The notes under the pieces were generated by a model. That model searched no databases. It was not told where the DNA came from and was given only the letters and a program-made list of their open reading frames with translations. A program made the position numbers and the translations under genes. Shown one piece after another: positions 32,620 to 44,566 of a stretch of 64,000 bases of DNA. The first letter of the stretch is position 1; the number at the start of each line of letters is the position of its first letter. The stretch is from Aradus depressus (taxonomy: Eukaryota; Arthropoda; Insecta; Hemiptera; Aradidae): NCBI GenBank assembly GCA_963662175.1, contig OY759222.1:11232222-11296221 (forward strand), in the 5' to 3' direction.

Positions 32620-34430
32620 AAATTTTGAACGGGAGGGGGGGTTGTAAGGGGGGCCTAAGTATATAAATAGTGCTAACTCATTAACTAATGGTCGAATTGT
32701 CATGAAATTTCACATGTAGTATTTTTAAAAGCCAAATAGGAGAAAAATGTGTGTGGCGTCCCAAAGTTTTGAACGGGAGGGGGTGTAGGGGGGCCTAAGT
32801 ATAAATATAGAGCTAACTCATTAACTATTGGGCGAAATGTCATGAAATTTCACATGTAGTATTTTTTAAAGGTAAATAGGAAAAAAATGTGTGTGGCGAC
32901 CCAAAGTTTTGAACGGGAGGGGGGGTTGAGGGGGGCCTAAGTATAAATATAGAGCTAACTCATTAACTATTAAGCGAATTGTCATGAAATTTCACATGTA
33001 GTATTTTTCAAAGCCAAATAGGAAAAAAATGTGTGTGGCGTCCCAAAGTTTTGAACGGGAGGGGGGGGGGTTGAGGGGGGCCTAAGTATAAATATAGAGC
33101 TAACTCATTAAATATTGGGCGAATTGTCATGAAATTTCACATGTAGTATTTTTAAAAGCCAAATAGGAAAAAAAGGTGTGTGGCGTCCCAAAGTTTTGAA
33201 CGGGAGGGGGGGTTGAGGGGGGCCTAAGTATAAATATAGAGCTAACTCATTAAATATTGGGCGAATTGTCATGAAATTTCACATGTAGTATTTTTAAAAG
33301 CCAAATAGGAAAAAAAGGTGTGTGGCGTCCCAAAGTTTTGAACGGGAGGGGGGGTTGTGGGGGGGCCTAAGTATAAATATAGAGCTAACTCATTAACTAA
33401 TGGGCGAATCGTCATGAAATTTCACATGTAGTATTTTTAAAAGCCAAATAGGAAAAAAAGGTGTATGGTGTCCCAAAGTTTTGAACGGGAGGGGGGGTTG
33501 TGGGGGGGCCTAAGTATAAATATAGAGCTAATTCTTTAACGGTTGGTCGGATTGTCACGAAATTTCACATGGAGTATTCCTGAAGGCCAAATAGAAAAAT
33601 AAGGTGTGTGGCGTCCCAAAGTTTTGAACGGGAGGGGGGGGTTGTGGGGGGGGCCTAAGTATAAATATAGAGCTAACACTTTAACAGTTGGTCGCATTGT
33701 CACGAAGTTTCACATGTAGTATTCCTGAAGACCAAATAAAAAAATAGGCGGTTTGACGGCTCAAAATTTTTTACGGGAGGGGGGTAGTGGGGGGGCCTAA
33801 GTATAAATATAGAGCTAACTCATTAACTAATGGGCGAATCGTCATGAAATTTCACATGTAGTATTTTTAAAAGCCAAATAGGAAAAAAAGGTGTGTGGCG
33901 TCCCAAAGTTTTGAACGGGAGGGGGGGTTGTGGGGGGGCCTAAGTATAAATATAGAGCTAACTCTTTAACGGTTGGTCGGATTGTCACGAAATTTCACAT
34001 CGAGTATTCCTGAAGACCAAATAGAAAAATAGGCGGTGTGACGGCTCAAAATTTTTTACGGGAGGGGGGGGTAGTTGGGGGGCCTAAGTATAAATATAGA
34101 GCTAACTCATTAACTAATATGCGAATCGTCATGAAATTTCACATGTAGTATTTTTAAAAGCCAAATAGGAAAAAAAGGTGTGTGGCGTCCCAAAGTTTTG
34201 AACGGGAGGGGGGGTTGTAAGGGGGGCCTACGTATATAAATAGTGCTAATTCATTATCTAATGGTCGAATTGTCATGAAATTTCACATGTAGTATTCCTA
34301 AAGGTCAAATAGAAATATTAGGTGTGTGACGGCACAAAATTTTGAACAGGAAGGAGGGTTGTGGGGGGGGGGCTAAATATACATATAGAGTTAGCACATT
34401 AACGGTTGGTCGTATTGTCATGAATCGGAT
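32620..34430 (+). repeat. About 142-bp tandem repeat array, G-run-rich (Helitron copy 1)
   Basis: Units contain GCCTAAGTATAAATATAGAG, TCATGAAATTTCACATGTAG and GAACGGGAGGGGGGGTTGTG. Two subtypes alternate: GTGTGGCGTCCCAAAGTTTT and GTGACGGCTCAAAATTTTTT. Confidence 0.9.
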
Positions 34431-34449
34431 TGTCATGAATTTCACATGT

Positions 34450-35660
34450 AGTAGTAGTAACTATGTATTCGCTGTGGGGTTCACTGTTGCAAGACATTTA
34501 TTAGCTGTGATGTCCAGCGTTCCTAATATCGTACTAGCTGTGGGGTCCGCTGTTGCAAGGTACTTACTAGCTGTAGTGCTCAGCCCCAGCGTTCCTAACT
34601 ATGTACTGGCTGTGGGGTTCGCTGTTGCAAGGCACCTATAAGACGTTTACTAGCTGTAATGCCCAGCGTTTCTAATTACGTACTAGCTGTGGGGTCTGCT
34701 GTTGCAAGGCGCTAGCAGTGTGGCCCAGCGTATTTCACTCGTAGGTACTAGCTGTGGGGTCCGCCGTTGCAAAACTCATACTAGCTGTGATGCCCTGTGG
34801 TTCTAACTACATACTATCTGTGGGGTTCGCAGTTGCAAGGCACCTACTACCTGTAGGGCCCAGCGTTCCTAATTACGTACTAGCTGTGGGGTCCGTCGTT
34901 GCAAAAGCATACTAGCTGTGATGCCCAGGGTTCCTAATATCGTACTAGCTGTGGGGTCCGTTGTTGCAAGGCATTTACTAGCTGTAGTGCCCAGCGTTCC
35001 TAACTTCGTACTAGCTGTGGGGTCCGTTGTTGCAAGGCATTTACTAGCTGTAGTGCCCAGCGTTCCTAACTATGTACTAGCTGTGAAGTTCGCTGTTGCA
35101 AAGCACTTACTAACTGTAATGCCCAGCGTATTTAACTACATACTAGCTGTGGGGTCCGCTGTTGCAAGGCACTAAATAGCTGTGATGCCCAGCGTTCCTA
35201 ACTTCGTACTAGCTGTGGGGTCCGCTGTTGCGAGGCAAATACTAGCTGTGGTGACCAGCGTTCCTAACTACGTACTAGCTGTTGGGTCCGCCGTCGCAAG
35301 GCACATACTAGCAATGATGCCCAGCATTCCCTACTACGTACTAGCTGTGGTGCTCAGCGTTGCAAGCCACATACTAGCTGTGGTCACAAACGTTCTTAAG
35401 TACGCACTGACCAGGACGTCCAGCGATGCTAAGTATTCACTAGGTGTGGCTTCCGCCGTTGAAAGGCGCATACTAGCTGTGGTGCTCAGCGTTGCAAGCC
35501 ACATACTAGCTGTGGTCACAAACGTTCTTAAGTACGCACTGACTATGACGTCCAGCGATGCTAAGTATTCACTAGGTGTGGCTTCCGCCGTTGAAAGGCG
35601 CATACTAGCTGTGGTGCCCAGGGGTCCTAAAAACTTACTAGCGTTACAACAGCTGAAGGA
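34450..35660 (+). repeat. 66-bp minisatellite (two diverged 33-bp halves), copy 1
   Basis: Half-units are TACTAGCTGTGGGGTCCGCT plus GTTGCAAGGCACT, and TACTAGCTGTGATGCCCAGC plus GTTCCTAACTACG. Because 66 is divisible by 3, frames stay open and read as VLAVGSAVARHLLAVMPSVP repeats. A 138-bp sub-block (35340-35480) is duplicated at 35480-35610. Confidence 0.9.
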
Positions 35661-38600
35661 CTATAAGCCTTATTCCGTATGAATAATTGAAAATTATAAC
35701 ATCATGAATGTACTGTCGAGGAACTGAATAGCGTTATAGAAGATATTGGGAGAAAAATCAAAGTTCCCCGGGCAACGCCGGGTATAACTGCTATAGATTT
35801 AATATTTGTTAAAACTGATAGAGAACGACCGGATTATCTGAATCCTACACAAAAATCAAAATAAAAATGTTTTTCAAAAAATTCACGCTATTTAACGGTT
35901 TATAGGCTTAATAATTGTTAAAACTGATACGACAGAATCAGATATATCCGAAAAGTCCCATCCGACGGACGACGTGCTCAAGGCTATTTTCAACCTAAGT
36001 GAAATTTCACCTAACCAGGTTTATTTACATAACATACGTCTCATTATCGAGTACCTCACATTCGAAAAAGCCCTGGATCATCGCTTAAAGTCCCATCCGA
36101 AGGACGACGTGCTCAAAGTGTTTTTTAACTTCCCGATTGAAACATCTGACCTAAGTGCCTCAGCTAGATTTCTAAGTGGCGATCCTGAGCTCGGTAGACT
36201 CCATTCTTGAAATTTCTCGCTTTTTAACGGTTTATAGATTTAATATTTGTTGAAACTGATAGAGAACGACCGGATTATCTGAATCCTACACAAAAGCAAA
36301 ATAAAAATGTTTTTCAAAAAATTCGCGCTATTTAACGGTTTATAGGCTTAATAATTGTTAAAACTGATACGAGAGATTCAGATTCATCCGGAAAGTCCCA
36401 TCCGAAGGACGACGTGCTCAAGGCTATTTTTAACCTAAGTGATATTTCACCTACCCAGGTTTATTTACATAACATACGTCTCATTATCGAGTACCTCACA
36501 TTCGAAAAAGCCCTGGATCATTGCTTAATGTCCCATCCGAAGGACGACGTGCTCAAAGTTATTTTTAGCTTCCCGATTAAAACATCTGACCTAAGTGCCT
36601 CAACTAGATTTCTAAGTGGCGATCCTGAGCTCGGTAGACTCCATTCTTGAAATTTCTCGCTTTTTAACGGTTTATGGATTTAATATTTGTTAAAACTGAT
36701 AGAGAACGACCGGATTATCTGAATCCTACACAAAAATAAAAATAAAAATGTTTTTCAAAAAATTCACGCTATTTAACGGTTTATAGGCTTAATAACTGTT
36801 AAAACTGATACGACAGAATCAGATATATCCGAAAAGTCCCATCCGACGGACGACGTGCTCAAGGCTATTTTCAACCTAAGTGAAATTTCACCTAATTTTA
36901 TTTACATAACATACGTCTCATTATCGAGTACCTCACATTCGAAAAAGCCCTGGATCATCGCTTAAAGTCCCATCCGAAGGACGACGTGCTCAAAGTGTTT
37001 TCTAACTTCCCGATTGAAACATCTGACCTAAGTGCCTCAGCTAGATTTCTAAGTGGCGATCCTGAGCTCGGTAGACTCCATTCTTCAAATTTCTCGCTTT
37101 TTAACGGTTTATCGATTTAATATTTGTTAAAACTGATAGAGAACGACCGGATTATCTGAATCCTACACAAAAATCAAAATAAAAATGTTTTTCAAAAAAT
37201 TCACGCTATTTAACGGTTTATAGGCTTAATAATTGTTAAAACTGATACGAGAGATTCAGATTTATCCGGAAAGTCCCATCCGAAGGACGACGTGCTCAAG
37301 GCTATTTTCAACCTAAGTGAAATTTCACCTACCCAGGTTTATTTACATAACATACGTCTCATTATGGAGTACCTCACTTTCGAAAAAGCCCTGGATCATC
37401 GCTTAAAGTCCCATCCGAAGGACGACGTGCTCAAAGTGTTTTTTAACTTCCCGATTGAAACATCTGACCTATGTGCCTCAGCTAGATTTCTAAGTGGCGA
37501 TCCTGAGCTCGGTAGACTCCATTCTTGAAATTTCTCGCTTTTTAACGGTTTATAGATTAAATATTTGTTAAAACTGATAGAGAACGACCGGATTATCTGA
37601 ACCCCACACAAGAATCAAAATGAAAACGTTTTTCAAAAAATTCGCGCTATTTAACGGTTTCTAGGCTTAATAATTGTTAAAACTGATACTACAGATTCAG
37701 ATATATCCGGAAAGTCCCATCCGAAGGACGACGTGCTCAAGGCTTTCAACCTAAGTGGAAATTGACCTACCCAGGTTTATTTACATAACATACGTCTCAT
37801 TATCGAGTACCTCACATTCGAAAAAGTCCTGGAACATCGCTTAAAGTCCCATCCGAAGGACGACGTGTTCATAGTTATTTTTCACTTCCCGATTAAAACA
37901 TCTGACCTAAGTGCCTCAGCTAGATTTCTAAGTGGCGATCCTGAGCTCGGTAGACTCCATTCTTCAAATTTCTCGCTTTTTAACGGTTTATGGATTTAAT
38001 ATTTGTTAAAACTGATAGAGAACGACCGGATTATCTAAATCCTACACAAAAATAAAAATAAAAATGTTTTTCAAAAAATTCACGCTATTTAACGGTTTAT
38101 AGGCTTAATAACTGTTAAAACTGATACGACAGAATCAGATATATCCGAAAAGTCCCATCCGACGGACGACGTGCTCAAGGCTATTTTCAACCTAAGTGAA
38201 ATTTCACCTACCCAGGTTTATTTACATAACATACGTCTCATTATGGAGTACCTCACTTTCGAAAAAGCCCTGGATCATCGCTTAAAGTCCCATCCGAACG
38301 ACGACGTGCTCAAAGTGTTTTTTAACTTCCCGATTGAAACATCTGACCTATGTGCCTCAGCTAGATTTCTAAGTGGCGATCCTGAGCTCGGTAGACTCCA
38401 TTCTTGAAATTTCTCGCTTTTTAACGGTTTATAGATTTAATATTTGTTAAAACTGATAGAGAACGACCGGATTATCTGAAGCCTACACAAAAATCAAAAT
38501 AAAAATGTTTTTCAAAAAATTTGCGCTATTTAACGGTTTATAGGCTTAATAATTGTTAAAACTGATACGACAGATTCAGATTTATCCGGAAAGTCCCATC

Positions 38601-39928
38601 CGAAGGACGACGTGCTCAAGGCTATTTTCAACCTAAGTGAAATTTCACCTACCAAGGTTTATTTACATAACATACGTCTCATTATCGAGTACCTCACATT
38701 CGAAAAAGTCCTGGAACATCGCTTAAAGTCCCATCCGAAGGACGACGTGCTCATAGTTATTTTTCACTTTCCGATTAAAACATCTGACCTAAGTGCCTCA
38801 GCTAGATTTGTAAGTGGCGATCCTGAGCTCGGTAGACTCCATTCTTCAAATTTCTCGCTTTTTAACGGTTTATAGATTAAATATTTGTTAAAACTGATAG
38901 AGAACGACCGGATTATCTGAACCCCACACAAAAATCAAAATGAAAACGTTTTTCAAAAAATTCGCGCTATTTAACGGTTTATAGGCTTAATAATTGTTAA
39001 AACTGATACTACAGATTCAGATATATCCGGAAAGTCCCATCCGAAGGACGACGTGCTCAAGGCTTTCAACCTAAGTGGAAATTGACCTACCCAGGTTTAT
39101 TTACATAACATACGTCTCATTATCGAGTACCTCACATTCGAAAAAGTCCTGGAACATCGCTTAAAGTCCCATCCGAAGGACGACGTGCTCATAGTTATTT
39201 TTCACTTCCCGATTAAAACATCTGACCTAAGTGCCTCAGCTAGATTTCTAAGTGGCGATCCTGAGCTCGGTAGACTCCATTCTTCAAATTTCTCGCTTTT
39301 TAACGGTTTATAGATTAAATATTTGTTAAAACTGATAGAGAACGACCGGATTATCTGAACCCCACACAAAAATCAAAATGAAAACGTTTTTCAAAAAATT
39401 CGCGCTATTTAACGGTTTATAGGCTTAATAATTGTTAAAACTGATACTACAGATTCAGATATATCCGGAAAGTCCCATCCGAAGGACGACGTGCTCAAGG
39501 CTTTCAACCTAAGTGGAAATTGACCTACCCAGGTTTATTTACATAACATACGTCTCATTATCGAGTACCTCACATTCGAAAAAGTCCTGGAACATCGCTT
39601 AAAGTCCCATCCGAAGGACGACGTGCTCATAGTTATTTTTCACTTCCCGATTAAAACATCTGACCTAAGTGCCTCAGCTAGATTTCTAAGTGGCGATCCT
39701 GAGCTCGGTAGACTTCATTCTTGAAATTTCTCGCTTTTTAACGGTTTATGGATTTAATATTTGTTAAAACTGATAGAGAACGACCGGATTATCTAAATCC
39801 TACACAAAAATCAAAATAAAAATGTTTTTCAAAAAATTCACGCTATTTAACGGTTTATAGGCTTAATAACTGTTAAAACTGATACGACAGAATCAGATAT
39901 ATCCGAAAAGTCCCATCCGACGGACGAC

Positions 39929-42900
39929 GTGCTCAAGGCTATTTTCAACCTAAGTGAAATTTCACCTAACCAGGTTTATTTACATAACATACGTCTCATT
40001 ATCGAGTACCTCACATTCGAAAAAGCCCTGGATCATCGCTTAAAGTCCCATCCGAAGGACGACGTGCTCAAAGTGTTTTTTAACTTCCCGATTGAAACAT
40101 CTGACCTAAGTGCCTCAGCTAGATTTCTAAGTGGCGATCCTAAGCTCGGTAGACTCCATTCTTCAAATTTCTCGCTTTTTAACGGTTTATAGATTTAATA
40201 TTTGTTAAAACTGATAGAGAACGACCGGATTATCTGAATCCTACACAAAAATCAAAATAAAAATGTTTTTCAAACAATTTGCGCTATTTAACGGTTTATA
40301 GGCTTAATAATTGTTAAAACTGATACGATAGATTCAGATTTATCCGGAAAGTCCCATCCGAAGGACGACGTGCTCAAGGCTATTTTCAACCTAAGTGAAA
40401 TTTCACCTACCCAGGTTTATTTACATAACATACGTCTCATTATGGAGTACCTCACTTTCGAAAAAGCCCTGGATCATCGCTTAAAGTCCCATCCGAAGGA
40501 CGACGTGCTCAAAGTGTTTTTTAACTTCCCGATTGAAACATCTGACCTAAGTGCCTCAGCTAGATTTCTAAGTGGCGATCCTGAGCTCGGTAGACTCCAT
40601 TCTTGAAATTTCTCGCTTTTTAACGGTTTATAGATTTAATATTTGTTAAAACTTATAGAGAACGACCGGATTATCTAAATCCTACACAAAAATCAAAATA
40701 AAAATGTTTTTCAAAAAATTTGCGCTATTTAACGGTTTATAGGCTTAATAATTGTTAAAACTGATACGACAGATTCAGATTTATCCGGAAAGTCCCATCC
40801 GAAGGACGACGTGCTCAAGGCTATTTTCAACCTAAGTGAAATTTCACCTAACCAGGTTTATTTACATAACATACGTCTCATTATCGAGTACCTCACATTC
40901 GAAAAAGCCCTGGATCATCGCTTAAAGTCCCATCCGAAGGACGACGTGCTCAAAGTGTTTTTTAACTTCCCGATTGAAACATCTGACCTAAGTGCCTCAG
41001 CTAGATTTCTAAGTGGCGATCCTGAGCTCGGTAGACTCCATTCTTGAAATTTCTCGCTTTTTAACGGTTTATAGATTTAATATTTGTTAAAACTGATAGA
41101 GAACGACCGGATTATCTGAATCCTACACAAAATCAAAATAAAAATGTTTTTCAAAAAATTTGCGCTATTTAACGGTTTATAGGCTTAATAATTGTTAAAA
41201 CTGATACGAGAGATTCAGATTTATCCGGAAAGTCCCATCCGAAGGACGACGTGCTCAAGGCTATTTTTAACCTAAGTGATATTTCACCTACCCAGGTTTA
41301 TTTACATAACATACGTCTCATTATCGAGTACCTCACATTCGAAAAAGCCCTGGATCATTGCTTAATGTCCCATCCGAAGGACGACGTGCTCAAAGTTATT
41401 TTTAGCTTCCCGATTAAAACATCTGACCTAAGTGCCTCAACTAGATTTCTAAGTGGCGATCCTGAGCTCGGTAGACTCCATTCTTGAAATTTCTCGCTTT
41501 TTAACGGTTTATAGATTTAATATTTGTTAAAACTTATAGAGAACGACCGGATTATCTAAATCCTACACAAAAATCAAAATAAAAATGTTTTTCAAAAAAT
41601 TTGCGCTATTTAACGGTTTATAGGCTTAATAATTGTTAAAACTGATACTACAGATTCAGATATATCCGGAAAGTCCCATCCGAAGGACGACGTGCTCAAG
41701 GCTTTCAACCTAAGTGGAAATTGACCTACCCAGGTTTATTTACATAACATACGTCTCATTATCGAGTACCTCACATTCGAAAAAGCCCTGGATCATTGCT
41801 TAATGTCCCATCCGAAGGACGACGTGCTCAAAGTTATTTTTAACTTCCCGATTGAAACATCTGACCTAAGTGCCTCAGCTAGATTTCTAAGTGGCGATCC
41901 TAAGCTCGGTAGACTCCATTCTTGAAATTTCTCGCTTTTTAACGGTTTATAGATTTAATATTTGTTAAAACTTATAGAGAACGACCGGATTATCTAAATC
42001 CTACACAAAAATCAAAATAAAAATGTTTTTCAAAAAATTTGCGCTATTTAACGGTTTATAGGCTTAATAATTGTTAAAACTGATACGACAGATTCAGATT
42101 TATCCGGAAAGTCCCATCCGAAGGACGACGTGCTCAAGGCTATTTTCAACCTAAGTGAAATTTCACCTAACCAGGTTTATTTACATAACATACGTCTCAT
42201 TATCGAGTACCTCACATTCGAAAAAGCCCTGGATCATCGCTTAAAGTCCCATCCGAAGGACGACGTGCTCAAAGTGTTTTTTAACTTCCCGATTGAAACA
42301 TCTGACCTAAGTGCCTCAGCTAGATTTCTAAGTGGCGATCCTAAGCTCGGTAGACTCCATTCTTCAAATTTCTCGCTTTTTAACGGTTTATAGATTTAAT
42401 ATTTGTTAAAACTGATAGAGAACGACCGGATTATCTGAATCCTACACAAAAATCAAAATAAAAATGTTTTTCAAACAATTTGCGCTATTTAACGGTTTAT
42501 AGGCTTAATAATTGTTAAAACTGATACGATAGATTCAGATTTATCCGGAAAGTCCCATCCGAAGGACGACGTGCTCAAGGCTATTTTCAACCTAAGTGAA
42601 ATTTCACCTACCCAGGTTTATTTACATAACATACGTCTCATTATGGAGTACCTCACTTTCGAAAAAGCCCTGGATCATCGCTTAAAGTCCCATCCGAAGG
42701 ACGACGTGCTCAAAGTGTTTTTTAACTTCCCGATTGAAACATCTGACCTAAGTGCCTCAGCTAGATTTCTAAGTGGCGATCCTGAGCTCGGTAGACTCCA
42801 TTCTTGAAATTTCTCGCTTTTTAACGGTTTATAGATTTAATATTTGTTAAAACTTATAGAGAACGACCGGATTATCTAAATCCTACACAAAAATCAAAAT

Positions 42901-44330
42901 AAAAATGTTTTTCAAAAAATTTGCGCTATTTAACGGTTTATAGGCTTAATAATTGTTAAAACTGATACGACAGATTCAGATTTATCCGGAAAGTCCCATC
43001 CGAAGGACGACGTGCTCAAGGCTATTTTCAACCTAAGTGAAATTTCACCTAACCAGGTTTATTTACATAACATACGTCTCATTATCGAGTACCTCACATT
43101 CGAAAAAGCCCTGGATCATCGCTTAAAGTCCCATCCGAAGGACGACGTGCTCAAAGTGTTTTTTAACTTCCCGATTGAAACATCTGACCTAAGTGCCTCA
43201 GCTAGATTTCTAAGTGGCGATCCTGAGCTCGGTAGACTCCATTCTTGAAATTTCTCGCTTTTTAACGGTTTATAGATTTAATATTTGTTAAAACTGATAG
43301 AGAACGACCGGATTATCTGAATCCTACACAAAATCAAAATAAAAATGTTTTTCAAAAAATTTGCGCTATTTAACGGTTTATAGGCTTAATAATTGTTAAA
43401 ACTGATACGAGAGATTCAGATTTATCCGGAAAGTCCCATCCGAAGGACGACGTGCTCAAGGCTATTTTTAACCTAAGTGATATTTCACCTACCCAGGTTT
43501 ATTTACATAACATACGTCTCATTATCGAGTACCTCACATTCGAAAAAGCCCTGGATCATTGCTTAATGTCCCATCCGAAGGACGACGTGCTCAAAGTTAT
43601 TTTTAGCTTCCCGATTAAAACATCTGACCTAAGTGCCTCAACTAGATTTCTAAGTGGCGATCCTGAGCTCGGTAGACTCCATTCTTGAAATTTCTCGCTT
43701 TTTAACGGTTTATAGATTTAATATTTGTTAAAACTTATAGAGAACGACCGGATTATCTAAATCCTACACAAAAATCAAAATAAAAATGTTTTTCAAAAAA
43801 TTTGCGCTATTTAACGGTTTATAGGCTTAATAATTGTTAAAACTGATACTACAGATTCAGATATATCCGGAAAGTCCCATCCGAAGGACGACGTGCTCAA
43901 GGCTTTCAACCTAAGTGGAAATTGACCTACCCAGGTTTATTTACATAACATACGTCTCATTATCGAGTACCTCACATTCGAAAAAGCCCTGGATCATTGC
44001 TTAATGTCCCATCCGAAGGACGACGTGCTCAAAGTTATTTTTAACTTCCCGATTGAAACATCTGACCTAAGTGCCTCAGCTAGATTTCTAAGTGGCGATC
44101 CTAAGCTCGGTAGACTCCATTCTTGAAATTTCTCGCTTTTTAACGGTTTATAGATTTAATATTTGTTAAAACTTATAGAGAACGACCGGATTATCTAAAT
44201 CCTACACAAAAATCAAAATAAAAATGTTTTTCAAAAAATTTGCGCTATTTAACGGTTTATAGGCTTAATAATTGTTAAAACTGATACGACAGATTCAGAT
44301 TTATCCGGAAAGTCCCATCCGAAGGACGAC
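39929..44330 (+). repeat. Higher-order repeat: five-monomer unit of 2201 bp, two copies
   Basis: Monomers at 39929, 40370, 40811 and 41251 recur at 42130, 42571, 43012 and 43452, each shifted by exactly 2201 bp, with shared private variants (CAAACAATTTGCGC, ACTTATAGAGAACG, GATCCTAAGCTC). Confidence 0.9.
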
Positions 44331-44566
44331 GTGCTCAAGGCTATTTTCAACCTAAGTGAAATTTCACCTACCCAGGTTTATTTACATAACATACGTCTCA
44401 TTATCGAGTACCTCACATTCGAAAAAGTCCTGGAACATCGCTTAAAGTCCCATCCGAAGGACGACGTGCTCATAGTTATTTTTCACTTCCCGATTAAAAC
44501 ATCTGACCTAAGTGCCTCAGCTAGATTTCTAAGTGGCGATCCTGAGCTCGGTAGACTCCATTCTTC

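Larger units (their letters stand above)
32476..35794 (+). mobile_element. Helitron-like element, copy 1 (non-autonomous, altered 3' end)
   Basis: The 5' end TCTATATTAATAAAGCTG follows an A, as at Helitron insertion sites. The interior is about 12 tandem copies of a 142-bp repeat (about 32620-34430), then a 66-bp minisatellite (34450-35660), then a unique tail. The tail holds a CCCGG-GCAACG-CCGGG hairpin (35767-35782) a dozen bases from the end. Instead of CTRR it reads CTAT (35791-35794) and runs straight into satellite DNA. No Rep/helicase gene is present. Long frames reading VLAVGSAVARHLLAV repeats are minisatellite artefacts. Helitron assignment rests on the paired termini and on the intact CTAG end of copy 3. 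Confidence 0.7.

Noticed and set aside
34342..35682. Hydrophobic VLAVGSAVARHLLAV repeat frames, also at 51196-52325 and 58413-58934
   Set aside because: Minisatellite inside non-autonomous Helitrons; no evidence of a membrane protein gene.
36240..36400. Hammerhead ribozyme in the satellite monomer
   Set aside because: AACTGATAGAGAAC and AACTGATACGAC look suggestive but do not fit CTGANGA, and no correctly placed GAAA and stem III follow.
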